Assembly: GCA_007922225.1 (NCBI GenBank)
Contig: ML679961.1
Location: 5,067,702-5,131,701, forward strand
Reading direction: 5' to 3'
Origin: Emydura subglobosa
Lineage: Eukaryota; Chordata; Testudines; Chelidae
Length of the DNA stretch: 64,000 bases
Shown here: positions 10,571 to 23,105 of the stretch, piece after piece
Layout: each line of letters opens with the position of its first letter
Numbering within the stretch: position 1 is the first letter of the stretch
The notes under the pieces: generated by a model
What the model was told of the DNA's origin: nothing
Databases searched by the model: none
Seen by the model: only the letters and a program-made list of their open reading frames with translations
Program-made: the position numbers and the translations under genes

Positions 10571-10885
10571 AATCAAGTAAACCTAGACAGGGGTTTGTCC
10601 AACCTGTTCTTATAAACCTCCAGTGATGGGGATTTCACAACCTCCTGTGGAAGCCAGTTCCAAAACTTAACTACCTTTACGGTGAGAAGATTTTTCCTAA
10701 TATCCAACCTAAGTCTCCCTTGCTGCAGAGAAAGCCCATTACTTCTCATCTTACTTTCACTGGAGGTGGAGAACAATTGATGACTGTCCTCTCTTGTTTA
10801 TAAACAGCCGTAGCAGGCATATTTGAAGACTGATCGGCTCCCCAGTCAGTCTTCTCTTCTCAAGATTAAACATGACCAGTGGTTT
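10571..10885 (-). mobile_element. CR1 LINE, continuation right of LTR insertion
   Basis: This resumes the CR1 broken at 9550 with AATCAAGTAAACCTAGAC and continues through CTCCAGTGATGGGGATTTC and TCTCCCTTGCTGCAG, all standard reverse-complement CR1 segments. The minus-strand frame at 10573-10776 includes RMRSNGLSLQQGRLRLDIRK, matching the C-terminal CR1 ORF2 tail. Confidence 0.85.
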
Positions 10886-12679
10886 TTAAACCTTTCCTTA
10901 TAGGAGAGGTTTGTTTGGTTTTTTTTCCCTTTTGTACAAAGTAGTAAAATTGCACATTTGTCATTGCTATCTAAAAACATGATTTGCAAACACTGTGTTC
11001 TGAAATGTTTAAGCGTGACTGTATTAATTTTTCAGAGAAATATTGAAAAAAAGTAAAACATTAAACACTGCTTTCATCTGACCAGGATCTCCATAGTCAG
11101 AGTATATTGTGGCGGGGAAGAAGAATTTAAAAAAAAACCTCAACAACCCACAAGTCAGATCTGACGCCCATCCACGTTCTGAGAAGAGAATTTTCTGCAT
11201 TGCTGTCTGGAATCAAATTAAACAGCTATGGAACGGTTCTGAACAATGAAATGGGGTCAGTGGCAAAGCAATCAGGATAGTCTACAGACCACAATGGGTT
11301 CCCGATATAAAGGTCTGTGTGCTCAGCTAATCCTCACGAGACTCAGCCACAAGTCCTTCTCAGTGCACCTGCTTTCAACAAGAGGACAATTATAATCCAA
11401 GTATTTCTTGGCATGGCTGGAATCTGGGAGAGCACACAGAGAGGGGCCTGATACAAAGCTGCATAGAAAGACTCCCCTTGACTTCATGGAGCTGTGCATC
11501 CGGCCTCTTGACGGGCAGCCCGGTACCCCCCCCATCTGTGTGCACCCCAATATCACATCCCCATCATCTCATTCTCTCTCCCATGTCCTTCTGCGTCTAG
11601 TCCCCCACCCGCCTATTTTGAGTCACCTCTGCTCTTGCAAATTTTTTGCTTCTCCTTCCCCACTGGCCTCTGCTCCGTGTCAATGGAAAAGGAGATCCAC
11701 TATCCGCTTCTTGGGGAGGTAGCTGCCGGTGCTTTGATGGCTGGGTTCAGTGCCTATGGGAGGGAAAATAAAAGAGACATCCGGGTAGCAGCATGCTGTA
11801 GGCCTGGCCTTAGGAACGTCTCCTCTGGCTGGCTGGATTAGGAGCAGCAGCGACTTTCAAGGATCCACTGCCTCTGTACCTTGGAGCGTAAGGTGGCTCT
11901 GGGCTCATTCTCTTCTCTGTGCCCTCTTGGCCTCATCCGGTGTCCCTGCCTCTCCAGCGGCCCAGCTCCCCAACACGGAGGAACCCTCCTCTAAAAGTGC
12001 TGGAAAGCAGTTTGAGGGAATTCTGCCGATTGTGTCAATTAATGAAGTTTACTGAGAGTAGGAATTGGTCAAAAGTGGGAATTCTCTTCCGTGACACACT
12101 GTGAATGAAATGAAAAATGTTTAATTCCAAATTTTCCGGATACGTGTTTTTTACAAAGTTTTTCCTAAATGAATTTCTTTTGAATCTCTTTGAAACAGAA
12201 GACTTTCATTTCTACCTTGATGGGATCAAAACTCCTCAGACACCTCCAGTCTTCTCTCTGCTTCTTCTTTTCCTGCTGAAAAGGGAGGAGGAAGAGTAGC
12301 GGGGAACCAAAGCAGAATCAGATGGAAAGTTTCTTTTGTGTTTGATTTTTGAACAGAAAAGTGTTTTCATTTCAAAGTGTATAACTGACAGAAGAAAAAC
12401 CTCAAACAATGGGGAAACATCTTATGGGGAAGTGTCATGTTTGAAACAATGTTATGTTGCATTACATCTTTCCCTCCAGCCCTACTATAGGGACGTTGGG
12501 CATCCATTTACAAGAAATAGTGGAGGCCATTTTAGAGACTGTCTGAGCCCTTTATTGGCAGATATAGGCATTTTGTTTCCCTAGTATTACTGTAACACAC
12601 TGGCAAAGCACCTATTACTCCAGAAGTGGCTGGTATTCTAGAGGATAATAGCCTACTGCTACTACCACTGGAGTTAACC
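10886..12679. other. non-genic interval
   Basis: No recognisable gene or repeat. The region is moderately AT-rich with poly-A and poly-T stretches near 10920 and 11130. The frames at 11323-11722 overlap on both strands and look like chance frames. Confidence 0.55.
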
Positions 12680-12790
12680 TTTGGCTCAAGTAGTAAAGTT
12701 CTGCTGTGATGAAGGTCTGAAATTCAAGCCCTGCTTAGGACCAAGAGAAACGCAGCTGCCTTTTTTAGTAGCATCCTTCCTTCCACAATG
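12680..12790 (+). mobile_element. tRNA-derived SINE (candidate)
   Basis: TTGGCTCAAGTAGTAAAG resembles an A box, and about 30 nt later GAAATTCAAGCCCTG resembles a B box, the spacing of a tRNA-like RNA polymerase III promoter. The following GACCAAGAGAAACGCAGCTG resembles sequence after the B box in the candidate at 34385, so both may belong to one family. Confidence 0.5.
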
Positions 12791-12848
12791 GCAGAAGGAG
12801 AATGTAAAGTAGTGTCTGTGGAAGCTGAACTGCTCCCCCATGACTGTC

Positions 12849-14475
12849 GTAGAATCATAGAGTTAGAAGGGACCACGAGGGTCATCTAGTCTAACCCACT
12901 GTCACTATGCAGGATTTGTGGACACTAAACCACCCAAGACAGATGGTCATCCACCCCCCCTTTTGAACCCCCCCCCCCCAATGAAGAATCTTCCACAATC
13001 TCCCTAGGCAGTCTGTTCCATTGCACTCCTGTTCTTACAGTTAGGAGTTTTTTTCCTGAGATTTAATCTAAATCTGCTATGCTGTAGTTTGAACCTATTG
13101 CCTTCTGTGGCAAAAGAACAATGTTTCTCCATCTTTATTATGGCAGTCTGTCAAGCATCTAAGAGGGGATATGATAGTGGTCTTCAATCTCCTCTTTTCC
13201 ACACTAAATATACCCAGTTCCTTCAGCCTTTGCTCATATGGTTTGCATTCCATCCCTTTAGTCATCCTTGTGGCTCACCTCTGGATCCTTTCCCATTTCT
13301 CTACATCCTTTTTATACATTGGTGACCAAAATTGGACACAGTACTTCAGCTGAGGCCAAACCAGCACCAAGTAGAGCGGTACTATCACCTCCCATGACTT
13401 GCGTGCTATCTCTCTGTTAATGCAACCTACATTGCAGGGTTTTTTTGGTTTTTTGCAATTGCATTGCTGATGCAATGTTGAGGCTCTGATCCACCGCAAC
13501 TGCCAAAGCCTTCTCAGCAGGGCTACTGCCAAGCCAATTTCCCCCATTCTGTATTTGTGCATTTGTTTTTAATTCCCTAACTGTAGCACCTTACATTTGC
13601 CTTTGTTGAATTTCATTTTATTGTCTAGAGCCCAGTTCTCCAATTTATCAAGATCCCTCTGAATTTTAGCTCTATCCTCCAAACCGTTGGCAACCCCCCA
13701 GCTTTGTGTCATCTGCAGACTTGATCAGTGGTTCTTTATTAATGATGTGGATGTAGGAATAGAGATGTTAAACGCCAGAGCCATAATAGATCCCTGTGGA
13801 ACCCCACTTGAGACCTGTCTCCAATCCGACATCATTCCATTAATAGTTACTCTGTTTGCCATTGTTTAACTAGTTGTGTGTCCACTTAAAGGTAGTTCTG
13901 TCGCACCTGCATTTCCCCAGCTTACTTATCCGAAGGTCTTGTGGGACTACGTCAAAAGCCTGGCTCAAGTCCAGGTGTATTATGTCCATCGCATTCCCCC
14001 ATCCACCAAAGCAGTTGCCCTGTCAAAGGAGGAAGTCAAGCTGGTTTGGCATTTGTTCTGGGTAAATCAACACTGACTGCTAGTGATTACCCTTCATCCT
14101 CCAGGTATTTGCAGATTCAATGTAGCTTCCCAGATATCAAAGTCAGGTGGACTGGTCTGTAGTTTCCTGGTGCCTCCTTTTTCCCCTTTTTAAAGATGGG
14201 CGCTGCGTTAGCCCTTCCCTGCTCTTCCAGCACCTCTCCTGTCATCCATGAGTTTGTAAAATTATTGCCAGGAGCTCAGAGATTTCTTCAGCTAATTCCT
14301 GCCGAAGTCTCGGTGAATAGCATCCGGCCCCACTGATTTGAATTCACATTGGTCAGAAGATCTCCAACGTGTTTTTTTACTTACTTGATCTGCATCCTTT
14401 CCCCTTTATTGTCTGTGGTAACTTCGCAAGTCTTATTTTTTGTGAGAAGACTGAAGCAAAGTAGGCATTGAGCAG
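12849..14475 (-). mobile_element. CR1 LINE, long 5'-truncated copy (~1.6 kb)
   Basis: It starts with the 3'-terminal signature TAGAATCATAGAGTTAGAAG and reads on the plus strand through reverse-complemented CR1 ORF2. The minus-strand frame at 13275-13562 contains FWSPMYKKDVEKWERIQR, the conserved CR1 ORF2 C-terminal segment. Further up, TCATCTGCAGACTTGATCA and GACCCACTGATTTG-like segments match the RT region. Multiple stops and frameshifts mean it is inactive. A C-rich tract at about 12953-12980 interrupts the 3' part. Confidence 0.85.
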
Positions 14476-16167
14476 CCCTACATCTTCCAGAAGAAAACAA
14501 AAAAGCAGCTTTGAGAATTCTTTTATTTTTTACTTTGTACTGCTCTGTCCATTGCAGTCCAGGAATTGGTGCCAAAATAAGATGCTGAAAAGGGGGGAGT
14601 GGCATTCCTGGCCACTGCTCAGATAGCAAAGCAAGGTGAGCTTTGTAAATGAGAGAGTGAGAGCGTGCACAAGATGTCGACTCTTGCAAAAGGCAAGATT
14701 GCGACTATCCCTACAAGGAGCCAAGCAGGGGCGTAGTAGCAGGGTCAGCATTCCCCTCTTGTGCAGCTGCATTAGGGCGACGCGGATCACAGCTTCTAGC
14801 AATTGGTTGAAAGCCTGGCTCTGCCGCAGGTGTTTCTTCCTGGAGCAACAGGCCAGGGAGTCGGGGCTCCTTCGCCCGAGGCCTCATCCAGCAAAGCTGC
14901 CAGTGCAAAAGAGGACATCAGGAGACAGAGTGCCCCTTGACGTTTGTGTGTGGCACAAAGCATCCCATTCCTCTCCCTCCACCTCCGGGGTGATGCAACT
15001 TACACCCTGCCCTTACTTAGGACTCTGCCTAAAAGTACAACCATCCCACCTTTAAGAAGTGGAATCCAATCCTCCATTCCCTAAGCATCCAAGCCTCCAC
15101 TGACCTCAGTGGGAATTTTGAATGTGTGAGGAATACCATTCCAAGCTCCTGATAAGAGTTTGATTAATACCATCCAAGTAAGTCATCTACAAATGTCACG
15201 TTTCTGTTGTTTTTAACTAGAGCCTTAGGACAGGTTTTATTATTGCCAAGGGGAAGGCAAAGAAACCTTCTTTTTCCCGAAGCGAACCACCAGCTAAGTT
15301 TTTAATCAATTACTTTAGCTAAACTTCAGTCATCACCTGCACTTTAAAAGGATGCATACTAAGATGCTTATTGCCAACTGCCTGGGCGTGCAACACAATT
15401 ACAAGTTGATGTTATCAGGATATCACTGTTGATTTTAAAAGGCACTGAATCCAAGAAAACCTCCAAAATAATTACTCCATCTCACTGCACAATATTGTAA
15501 CACTATTTTTGGAATACAGTCTTGCAGTGCATTAAAAAATCATTCCATATTCATCTCAGACTTCTGCACACAATAGACAAACACCCTATAGAGACACAAT
15601 TATTGTAGTGGCTTACACAATGCATCCTCAAACTCAATTGTAGCTCTGTTTCTGTAGCTACAAGAATAAAGAGCTATCAGTAAACTTCCTCACTGGTGAC
15701 AGATTTACATTTTGCAATATCAGGAGACTTGCATACTTTTATGTATTACTGAATGAAAGTTACAGTCCTCTCTACTGTAGGAAGGAGAGATGTAAATAGA
15801 GAAAATTCAAAATGAATAAAGCTAATTGCTATAAGCAAAAATTCTGGAAATGTAAGGCTTTCCAGACTGTACCAGTCATTTGCTCCTAAGCAAGAGATAT
15901 TTCAGTTCTTCCCTGTGTTGCATTTTCACCTTGAGTAATCTAAACACAGGACACTAAGCTAAATTGATTTCTCTGTTTGTTAGGAATAGGTCCAAAGTTA
16001 AATCAGATATGTAAAAGATACCATTAAGTAGGCTTGAAAGATGCAGATGCTCACGTTTCAGGTCCTTCAGGTCTCAGTGGAGATGCTGTGACATCAGACT
16101 TGCCACAAAGGTGTGGATCTATAGAACCATAGTTATACCAGTTGTATGGCAGTGTAACGTGAGTGCT
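14476..16167. other. non-genic interval
   Basis: No gene was recognised. The frames on both strands at 14530-15055 overlap and lack domain features. One arm of a palindromic MITE may lie near 15070-15125 (CCACTGACCTCAGTGGGAA). The rest is AT-rich unique sequence. Confidence 0.5.
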
Positions 16168-16545
16168 GAGGAATCATAGAATTGTAGGACTGGAAAGGAC
16201 CTCGACAAGTCTTCTAGTCCAGTCCCCTGCATTTAAGGCAGGATTAAGTATTAGCTGACTACCCCAGACAGGTGTGTGCCTAACCTCTTCTTAAAAACCT
16301 GCAATGAGAGAGATCCCACAACATCTGTAGGGAATTTATTCCAGTGCTTAACTACCCTGTCAATTAGGAAGTTTTTTTCTAATCTCCAACCTAAAACTTC
16401 CATGCTGCAATTTAAGCCCATTGTTTCTTGTCCTATCCTCAGAGGTTAACGAGAACAATTTTTATCCCTTCTCCATGTAACAACCTTTTATGTACTTGAA
16501 AAATGTATGTTCCCCCTCAGTTTTCTCTTCTCCAGCCAGGAAGGC
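16168..16545 (-). mobile_element. CR1 LINE 3' end
   Basis: GAATCATAGAATTGTAGGAC opens the copy, followed by reverse-complemented CR1 segments (GTCTTCTAGTCCAGTCCCC, CCCATTGTTTCTTGTCCTA) up to about 16545. The copy is 5'-truncated. Confidence 0.85.
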
Positions 16546-16704
16546 TGAAGAACGTTTGATTCTCATTCTATGCATCAGATGCTCCATATCAAGTGGCAGG
16601 ACAAGATCAGAAATGAGGATATTTGGAGCCTACCCCAGCAATTACTTCATCAGCACTGCTTTGGTTTTGGCAGCTCTCTTGCTGTGGACATGTTATTAGA
16701 ATGG

Positions 16705-16862
16705 AAGACCAACTGTCAGGGTGGTTAAGCACTGGAATAAATTGCCTACAGACATTGTGGAATCTCCGTCATTGGAGATTTTTAACAGCATCTTAGACAA
16801 ACACCTGCCAGGGATAATCTAGATAATATTTAGTCCTGCAATGAGTCCTCAAGGTTCCTTCT
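16705..16862 (+). mobile_element. CR1 LINE 3' end in opposite orientation
   Basis: GGTGGTTAAGCACTGGAATA, then GTGGAATCTCCGTCATTGG, then CCTCAAGGTTCCTTCTAGTC is the sense CR1 3' end. It directly abuts a minus-strand CR1 starting at about 16866, giving a tail-to-tail pair. Confidence 0.8.
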
Positions 16863-16865
16863 AGT

Positions 16866-18690
16866 CATAGAATCATAGTCCAGGTCATCTAGTCCAGTCC
16901 CTTGCACTCACGGCAGGACTAAGTCATATCTAGACCACCCTTGACAGGTGTTTCTCTAACCTGCTCTTAAAAATCTCTAATGATGGAGATTCCACAACCT
17001 CCCTAGACAATTTATTCCAGTGATTAACCACACTGACAGTTAGGAAGTGTTTCCTAATGTCCAACCTAAACCTCTCTTGCTGCAGTTTAAGCCCATTGCT
17101 TCTTGTCCTGTCCTCAGAGGTTAAGAAGAACAATTTTTTCTCCCTCCTTCTTGTAACAACCTTGAAAACTGTACTTGAAAACTGTTATCATGTCCCCTCT
17201 CAGTCTTCTCCAGACTGAAAAACCCAGTTCTTTCAGTCTTGCCTCATAGGTCATGTTTTCTAGACCTTTCATCATTTTTATTGCTCTTCTCCGCACTTTC
17301 TCCAATTTGTCCACATCTTTCCTGAAAAGTGGTGCCCTGAACCCCATTCGTTATGTCCTTGCAGCACGACTGTGAACCATTGATTACTATTCTCTGGGAT
17401 CGGTTTTCCAACCTGCCTTGCACCCACCTTATAGTACCTCCATCTAGGTTGTATTCCCCTAGTATGTTTAAGAGAAGGTCATGGGACATTATCAAAAGCC
17501 TTACTAAAGTCAAGATATACCACAGCTACCGCCTCCCCTCTATCCACAAAGCTTGTTACCCTGTCAAAGAAAGCTATCGGGTTGGTCTGACTTGATTTGT
17601 TCTTGACAAATCCATGCCGACTGTTACTTATTACCTTATTTTCTTCTAGATGTTTGCAAATTGATTGCTTAATTATTTGCTCCATTATCTCTCCGGGTAC
17701 TGAAGTTAAGCTGACTGTTCTGTAATTCCCCGTGTTGTCCTTATTTCCCTTTTGGTAGATGGGCACTATATTTGCCCTTCGGTCTTTCAGGACTTTTAAA
17801 AGATAATCACTAATGGCTCAGATATCTCCTCAGTCAGTTCTTTGAGTATTCTAGGATGCATTTCATCAGGCCTTGGAGACCTGAAGACATCTAAGTTGTC
17901 TAAGTAATTTTTAACTTGTTCTTTCCTTAGTTTAGCTTCTGGTTCTGCCTCATTTTCACTGGCATTCACTATGTTAGACGTCCAATTGCCACCAAACTTC
18001 TTCTTGGTGAAAACCGAAAAAAAAAGTTATTTAGCACCCCTGCCATTTCCGCATTTTCTGTTATTGTTTCCCGCCCCCCCTCATTGAGTAATGGGCCTAC
18101 CCTGACCTTGATCTTCCTCTTGCTTCTAATATATTTGTAGAATGTTTTCTTGTTACCCTTTATGTCTCTTGCTAGTTTAATCTCATTTTGTGCCTTGGCC
18201 TTTCTAATTTTGTCCCTGCATACTTGTGTTATTTGTTTATATTCATCCTTTGTAATTTGACCTAGTTTCCATTTTTTGTAGGACTCTTTTTTGACTTTTA
18301 GATCACTTAAGATCTCCTAGTTAAGCCAGGGTGGTCTCTTGCCATACCTCCTGTCTTTCTTATACAATGGGCTAGTTTGCTCTTGTGCCCTTAATAATGT
18401 CTCTGAAAAACTGCCAACTGTCTTCAGTTGTTTTTCCTTTTAGACTTGCTTCCCAGGGGATCTTACCTACCAACTCCCTGAGTTTGCTAAAGTCTGCCTT
18501 CTTGAAATCCATTGTCTTTATTTTGCTGTTCTCCCTCCTACCTTTCCTTAGAATCATGAACTCTGTCATTTCATGATTGCTTTCACCCAAAGTGCCTTAC
18601 ACTTTCATATTCTCAACCAATTCCTCCCTGTTTGTCAAAATCAAATCTACAAGTCCTACACTTCTATAATTTCTACCCAGCACAGGTAGC
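16866..18690 (-). mobile_element. CR1 LINE, ~1.8 kb, with recognisable RT domain
   Basis: This is the longest CR1 of the 16-19 kb cluster. Minus-strand frames give successive ORF2 parts: the post-RT linker at 18372-18590; an RT segment at 17479-17766 with GNYRTVSLTSVPGEIMEQII and YLDFSKAFDNVP; and the C-terminal region at 17114-17347 with LFRKDVDKLEKVRRRAIKMM. Frameshifts separate them, and much of the RT core between FSKAFDNV and the C-terminus is shortened. The endonuclease domain is missing, so the copy is 5'-truncated and dead. Confidence 0.9.
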
Positions 18691-18773
18691 CAATGGACTT
18701 TAACCATTGATATCAGTAGGAAATAAGAGCCTGCCACTATCCCAAATAGGAGTAAGTGTAACAACACTTGTTT

Positions 18774-18850
18774 AGAATCATAGGGTTTGAATGGACCACC
18801 AGGGTCATCTTGTCTAACTCCCTTCCAAGATGCAGGATTTTGTTGATTAT
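18774..18850 (-). mobile_element. CR1 LINE 3' fragment
   Basis: GAATCATAGGGTTTGAATGG followed by CAGGGTCATCTTGTCTAACTC matches a reverse-complemented CR1 3' end of about 75 bp. Confidence 0.7.
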
Positions 18851-20215
18851 TCCTGTCCCCCTATTCCCATAAACTTAAATTCCAGCCTCCTTGAGTTATG
18901 CCATTTTGTATTATGGAAGCTTGGTTCACCCAAGAAAGCCTTACTGTTGCCAACTCTCAATTTTACCGCAAACCTTGTGATATTTGTTAAAACACCAGCT
19001 CCTGGTGTCATGCAAATATTATTATATATTACTTTGGATTAAATGTAATTTTCTAGCCCTTATTGCTGCAAAATGTGATTATAAGTGGTAAGCATAAAGA
19101 GACTAGAAATAGGTACCAAGGAAATAAAAATAAGATTGCAGTCTAAATTCTATACACTAACAGGAGCTGAATCAAGAAATGTCTCACCCTGAGAGTTGGT
19201 ACAAGCAGGCTAGAGACCTTCAGTATGCAGGCAGAGACTTCTTTCTCCACCGGGACCACGCATTCCCCATTCCACAGTTCTTTTTCTTCCTGATGTTCCT
19301 TCAGGTGTAGAGCTGGGGGGAGAGAGAAGCCATGATGTCATTCTCCCCCCACTTTATAGTTACTCCTAGCTTGCAGGAGAAGTCCATGCATGTGACATGG
19401 AGGCTGCCCCCAATTGGTCAAGCATAGAGAGGAGCACATAGGCAATGGATTGAAATCTCCACTGTATACTGTCTCTGGGATAAAAGGATTCTTTTCTTCA
19501 TGGCCCATTAGCACGCCTGGCTACTTCATTTGTTGTACCTGAAAAGCTGGTTTAAGCGTTTTCCACTTCACAACATGTTTAATAACCTTTACAGAAATAT
19601 TTCAGAACTTCACATGCAATGGCAGCAAATACAATCCAACAGGATAGTAATGTTTAGCAGATCAAGACTTAAAATACCACACAAGGCATACTCTGTACAG
19701 AACATATCCTAACTCTAGGAGTGGTAAATATGGGGTTCTGGGGCATTCTTTCAGACACAGTGTCCCAAACCCTTCACAAAGTTTTCTGTTTTTGTTTTGT
19801 TTTGTTTTTTAAACACAAAAATAAAAAAACCCCACCAAACTCTCAATGTTTGAATGCTTGTGGTTTCAATATGGAAGCTTCTATATCTGCTGCAGGAAAC
19901 CACCCCTCTTCTTCCTCTGCCTGGAAGAGGAGGAAAATAAAATAGTATTCAGATTACAGGTCATGAATGGGAACATTTAGCCCTATCTTCCATGGCTCTC
20001 CATTTCCCACCCAGACCTACAGTCATTTCAGCCCACAGACATGATTATGTTTGTTAAGTGAATCTGTTTTGATTTTTAGAACAATGTTTAGGTCCAAACC
20101 TCTAAGGGATGGAGTTATTAGATAAATAACTAAGTGTGACAGAACCTTTAGACACACTTGTTCTCTGCATTGGTGCAGTTTAATCTTGGAATTAAGACGA
20201 CACCTAACTACTTAG
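18851..20215. other. non-genic interval
   Basis: AT-rich sequence with no gene recognised. TTTTGTTTTGTTTTG runs occur near 19790. Confidence 0.5.
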
Positions 20216-20312
20216 GATCAGATTCTGCTCTCTGTCCCAGTGTAAATTCAGGGAAAGTCCATTGACATCAATGCATTTACACTGATGTAACTGAAAGAAG
20301 AATTTGGGCCTT
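20216..20312. mobile_element. palindromic MITE (~95 bp)
   Basis: The arm ATTCTGCTCTCTGTCCCAG..TGTAAATT (20222-20248) pairs with the inverted arm CATTTACACTGATGTAACTG..AGAATT (about 20273-20303) around CCATTGACATCAATG. This is a common sauropsid fold-back repeat style. Confidence 0.65.
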
Positions 20313-22984
20313 TGACTAGAAACAAGTACAGTCAAATGTTAAGTTACTTTAATAATATCCTGTTTATATTAGGTTTGCTTTCCCCAAATGGGGTCTAATT
20401 TGTTAATCTTGAATTTCTTTTCGTTCCACCCATGCTCAGGAGCCATACCAGTTACAAACGCTGTCTAATGCTCCGTGTACTTCCAAATTAATTACCCAGC
20501 ATGTTGTATAGCTCTGAAACCAGGAAATGCAAACTGCAATTCCACAAAAGTCACTATAGCACAAGACGGCTGTCCTATCCTTTACCCACTCAAACATACT
20601 CATTGCTGCCAGTGAGAGCTTCATGTATGGAACAGGTATAAATATATAATGCACAGTGTGTATTTGGTTAATCTTTGACACTTGTTACTTTGCTGCTTTG
20701 AGGCAGGTCTCAGATTACGACTCTGAAAGTTGTTGCTAGCTGCTTGTTATGGAAGCTGGGAGCCAAAACCTCTCAAGCGGAGAGCCAAGCATCTATTACT
20801 GGCATCAGAGGAAAGCCTCATACAGCTCCAGTTACGTCAGCCTCATGCATCTTGCTTCTCTTGGAAAAAACTGAGAACACATGAGTGGATCTGGCTGTAG
20901 GACAATTATGGTGGAGGTAGTGATGGTCCATGGAGCTCAGCATCCATGGACATAGGTCCACGATCCACCATATGCTAGCCTGATTTATGGGGTTAATTGT
21001 GAGAGGCTGTTTGATATTCCGGAGAGAGGTTTAATTCTTTTAAGAATTTTTTAAGATGCATGAGGTAAAAGTTAGAAATAAAACCCAACTGATTTTAAAG
21101 CATCAATGAAAAACGCAAAGTTGAAAGGCCAAAAAAATGGTTATTAATACAATTCTTCACATATCCCATATCAGAGATGGTTTTCTGTGAGTGTGTATAT
21201 TTGCTATTGTTATACTGGGGGTTGGCAAAAACCTCCTGGAAGTTGGAGGGCATAACAAGTGCCCTTCATTCAGGCCAGTTGTAAGAAGCCATTAAGCTCC
21301 TTTATGGAACCAGAGGGCTGGAACAATAGGATCTACGACTCAAAACACAAGTATATGGCAAGACTTGAGTAGAAGCTGAAACATGCAGGACCCCTGGAAA
21401 CTGATATAGCAAATACGGGGGCAAAGGCACTGATTGGTGAAGCTGTGTGCATCTGTGTGAGAGACAGAAGCAGGAGAAAGACCAGAGGAGCAGACAAGCA
21501 AGGCAACCAGAAAGCCAAGGACAGTCACAGAGTTAGCAAAAGCTAAGAGAGCTTTTGGACTGTGATGTCTAGGAAGGAAAGCAACAGTCTCCTACTGCAT
21601 CAGAGAAACAGACCTTTAGGTACATTCTTGTAAGTAAACAAGATTGCATCGAAGAACTATCATCAGTTTCTCCTCCTAAATGAAACAGCCTGCAGGATCC
21701 TGAATACGAGCTACCTAGTTGGGTAAAAAAGGAATCACACTATTTTAAAATGTTCAATGCGAACATGATAACTACACATTTTCCTCAGTTAAGCTGTTTA
21801 CACTGTATTTGATTGGAAATGTAGCTGTAAATATTTAATACATATATTTTACAAGTTAGTATTGGGAACTTTAAATTAGCGATTATACATGTAAAGCATA
21901 ATCACATCACATCTCTCAGGTAGTTACCCATGAAGAGTAGCCACAGATGGCCAATTGCTTCTGGTAAGAATTGATTATAACCTGCTACTCTCAATGTGTA
22001 TCAGGACAATTGAAGCTTTTCCCACTGATCTGTCTCCTGTTTGGTCCCCGGCTCATTAATGGGAGGGGAAGCAGAACAGAAGATTGGTGCAGATCAAGCC
22101 TCATTCACTGTGTTGCACCTATTAGCACTGCCATAATCACAAACCAGCAGAAAGAGGCACTGCAGTACACATGGTGGGTTTAATGCTGTGGTTGTTATGG
22201 CATTCCTTAAAGTAGGAATTCCACTCTGCTTCCAATACACAGATCTTAGTAATGAGACTTTTGCACCCTGACCCATTAGATAAGAGCTCAAACACATTAA
22301 AAAAAAAGACAGAAAAATAAAACTTCCTCTCCATACCATTATTTGAAGTGACAGCAATATGAAAAAGCCATTTGGCAGGAGGATGAAATGCATTCATAAA
22401 CAAGCCAGCATTTTATGGTCAGTATATCCATGATTAGGGTGGTGTGAAAGTTTCACAACATCTGTTTAACAAAGCTTTCATGGAGGAAAAAAAACCCCAG
22501 CTCCGCCCAGAGCAATTGAACTAATTCAGTCATGAAAGCAAGCACTTTATACCCAAGGAAAAGCCTCCTCACTCTCTGAATGGAGCTGTGTTATGAAGGA
22601 ATGTGTGTAATGGGTTGTTGGGTTGCATGGTCCGCCCTTGCTTCTCTGCAATGGGAACAGTTTAGTAGAAGGGGTGTCTGTCAAAGAAATCAAGCAAGCA
22701 GGACACAAAATGAACCAATAGTAAGTCAGTGTATCTGTGTTTCATCAATCTGGGTTATACAACCCCCCACACCTGCTCTGCTTGTTTTACATCCTGAAGG
22801 TGGATGGCTTCTCAGTCCTATGTCAGGTATGAAATCTTGGTTCAAATCTAGCCTTTATCCTTCTCCAGGCGATAATTTCTTATGTTTTTGCCTCTGACTT
22901 AGGCACTTTTCTACCTGAACACTGAGTCTGGGGCCAGCTGGGGTGTAAATCTACCTTCCCCCCAGCCTGCCACACACTCACCGT
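20313..22984. other. non-genic interval
   Basis: I saw no gene, LINE frame or RNA gene. Overlapping frames at 22094-22403 on one strand have no domain-like features. Confidence 0.5.
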
Positions 22985-23105
22985 CTTCATGGAGCTTGCT
23001 GATGCACGCCAACTGTTCCGTAGCACGCTTTGGTCTCCCCTGCTTTGAAATGGGAGTGGATCAAAGCACACCACGGAACTGTTTGGTGCGCATACGCTGC
23101 CCATT
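22985..23105. repeat. imperfect hairpin / MITE-like palindrome
   Basis: GTTCCGTAGCACGCTTTGGTC-like sequence at about 23014-23034 pairs with the inverted GATCAAAGCACACCACGGAAC-like copy at about 23057-23077, and outer arms (GCACGCCAACTG / CTGTTTGGTGCGC) extend the stem. GTGTAGACAGAG at 23431-23442 resembles the tip of another turtle MITE family. Confidence 0.5.
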
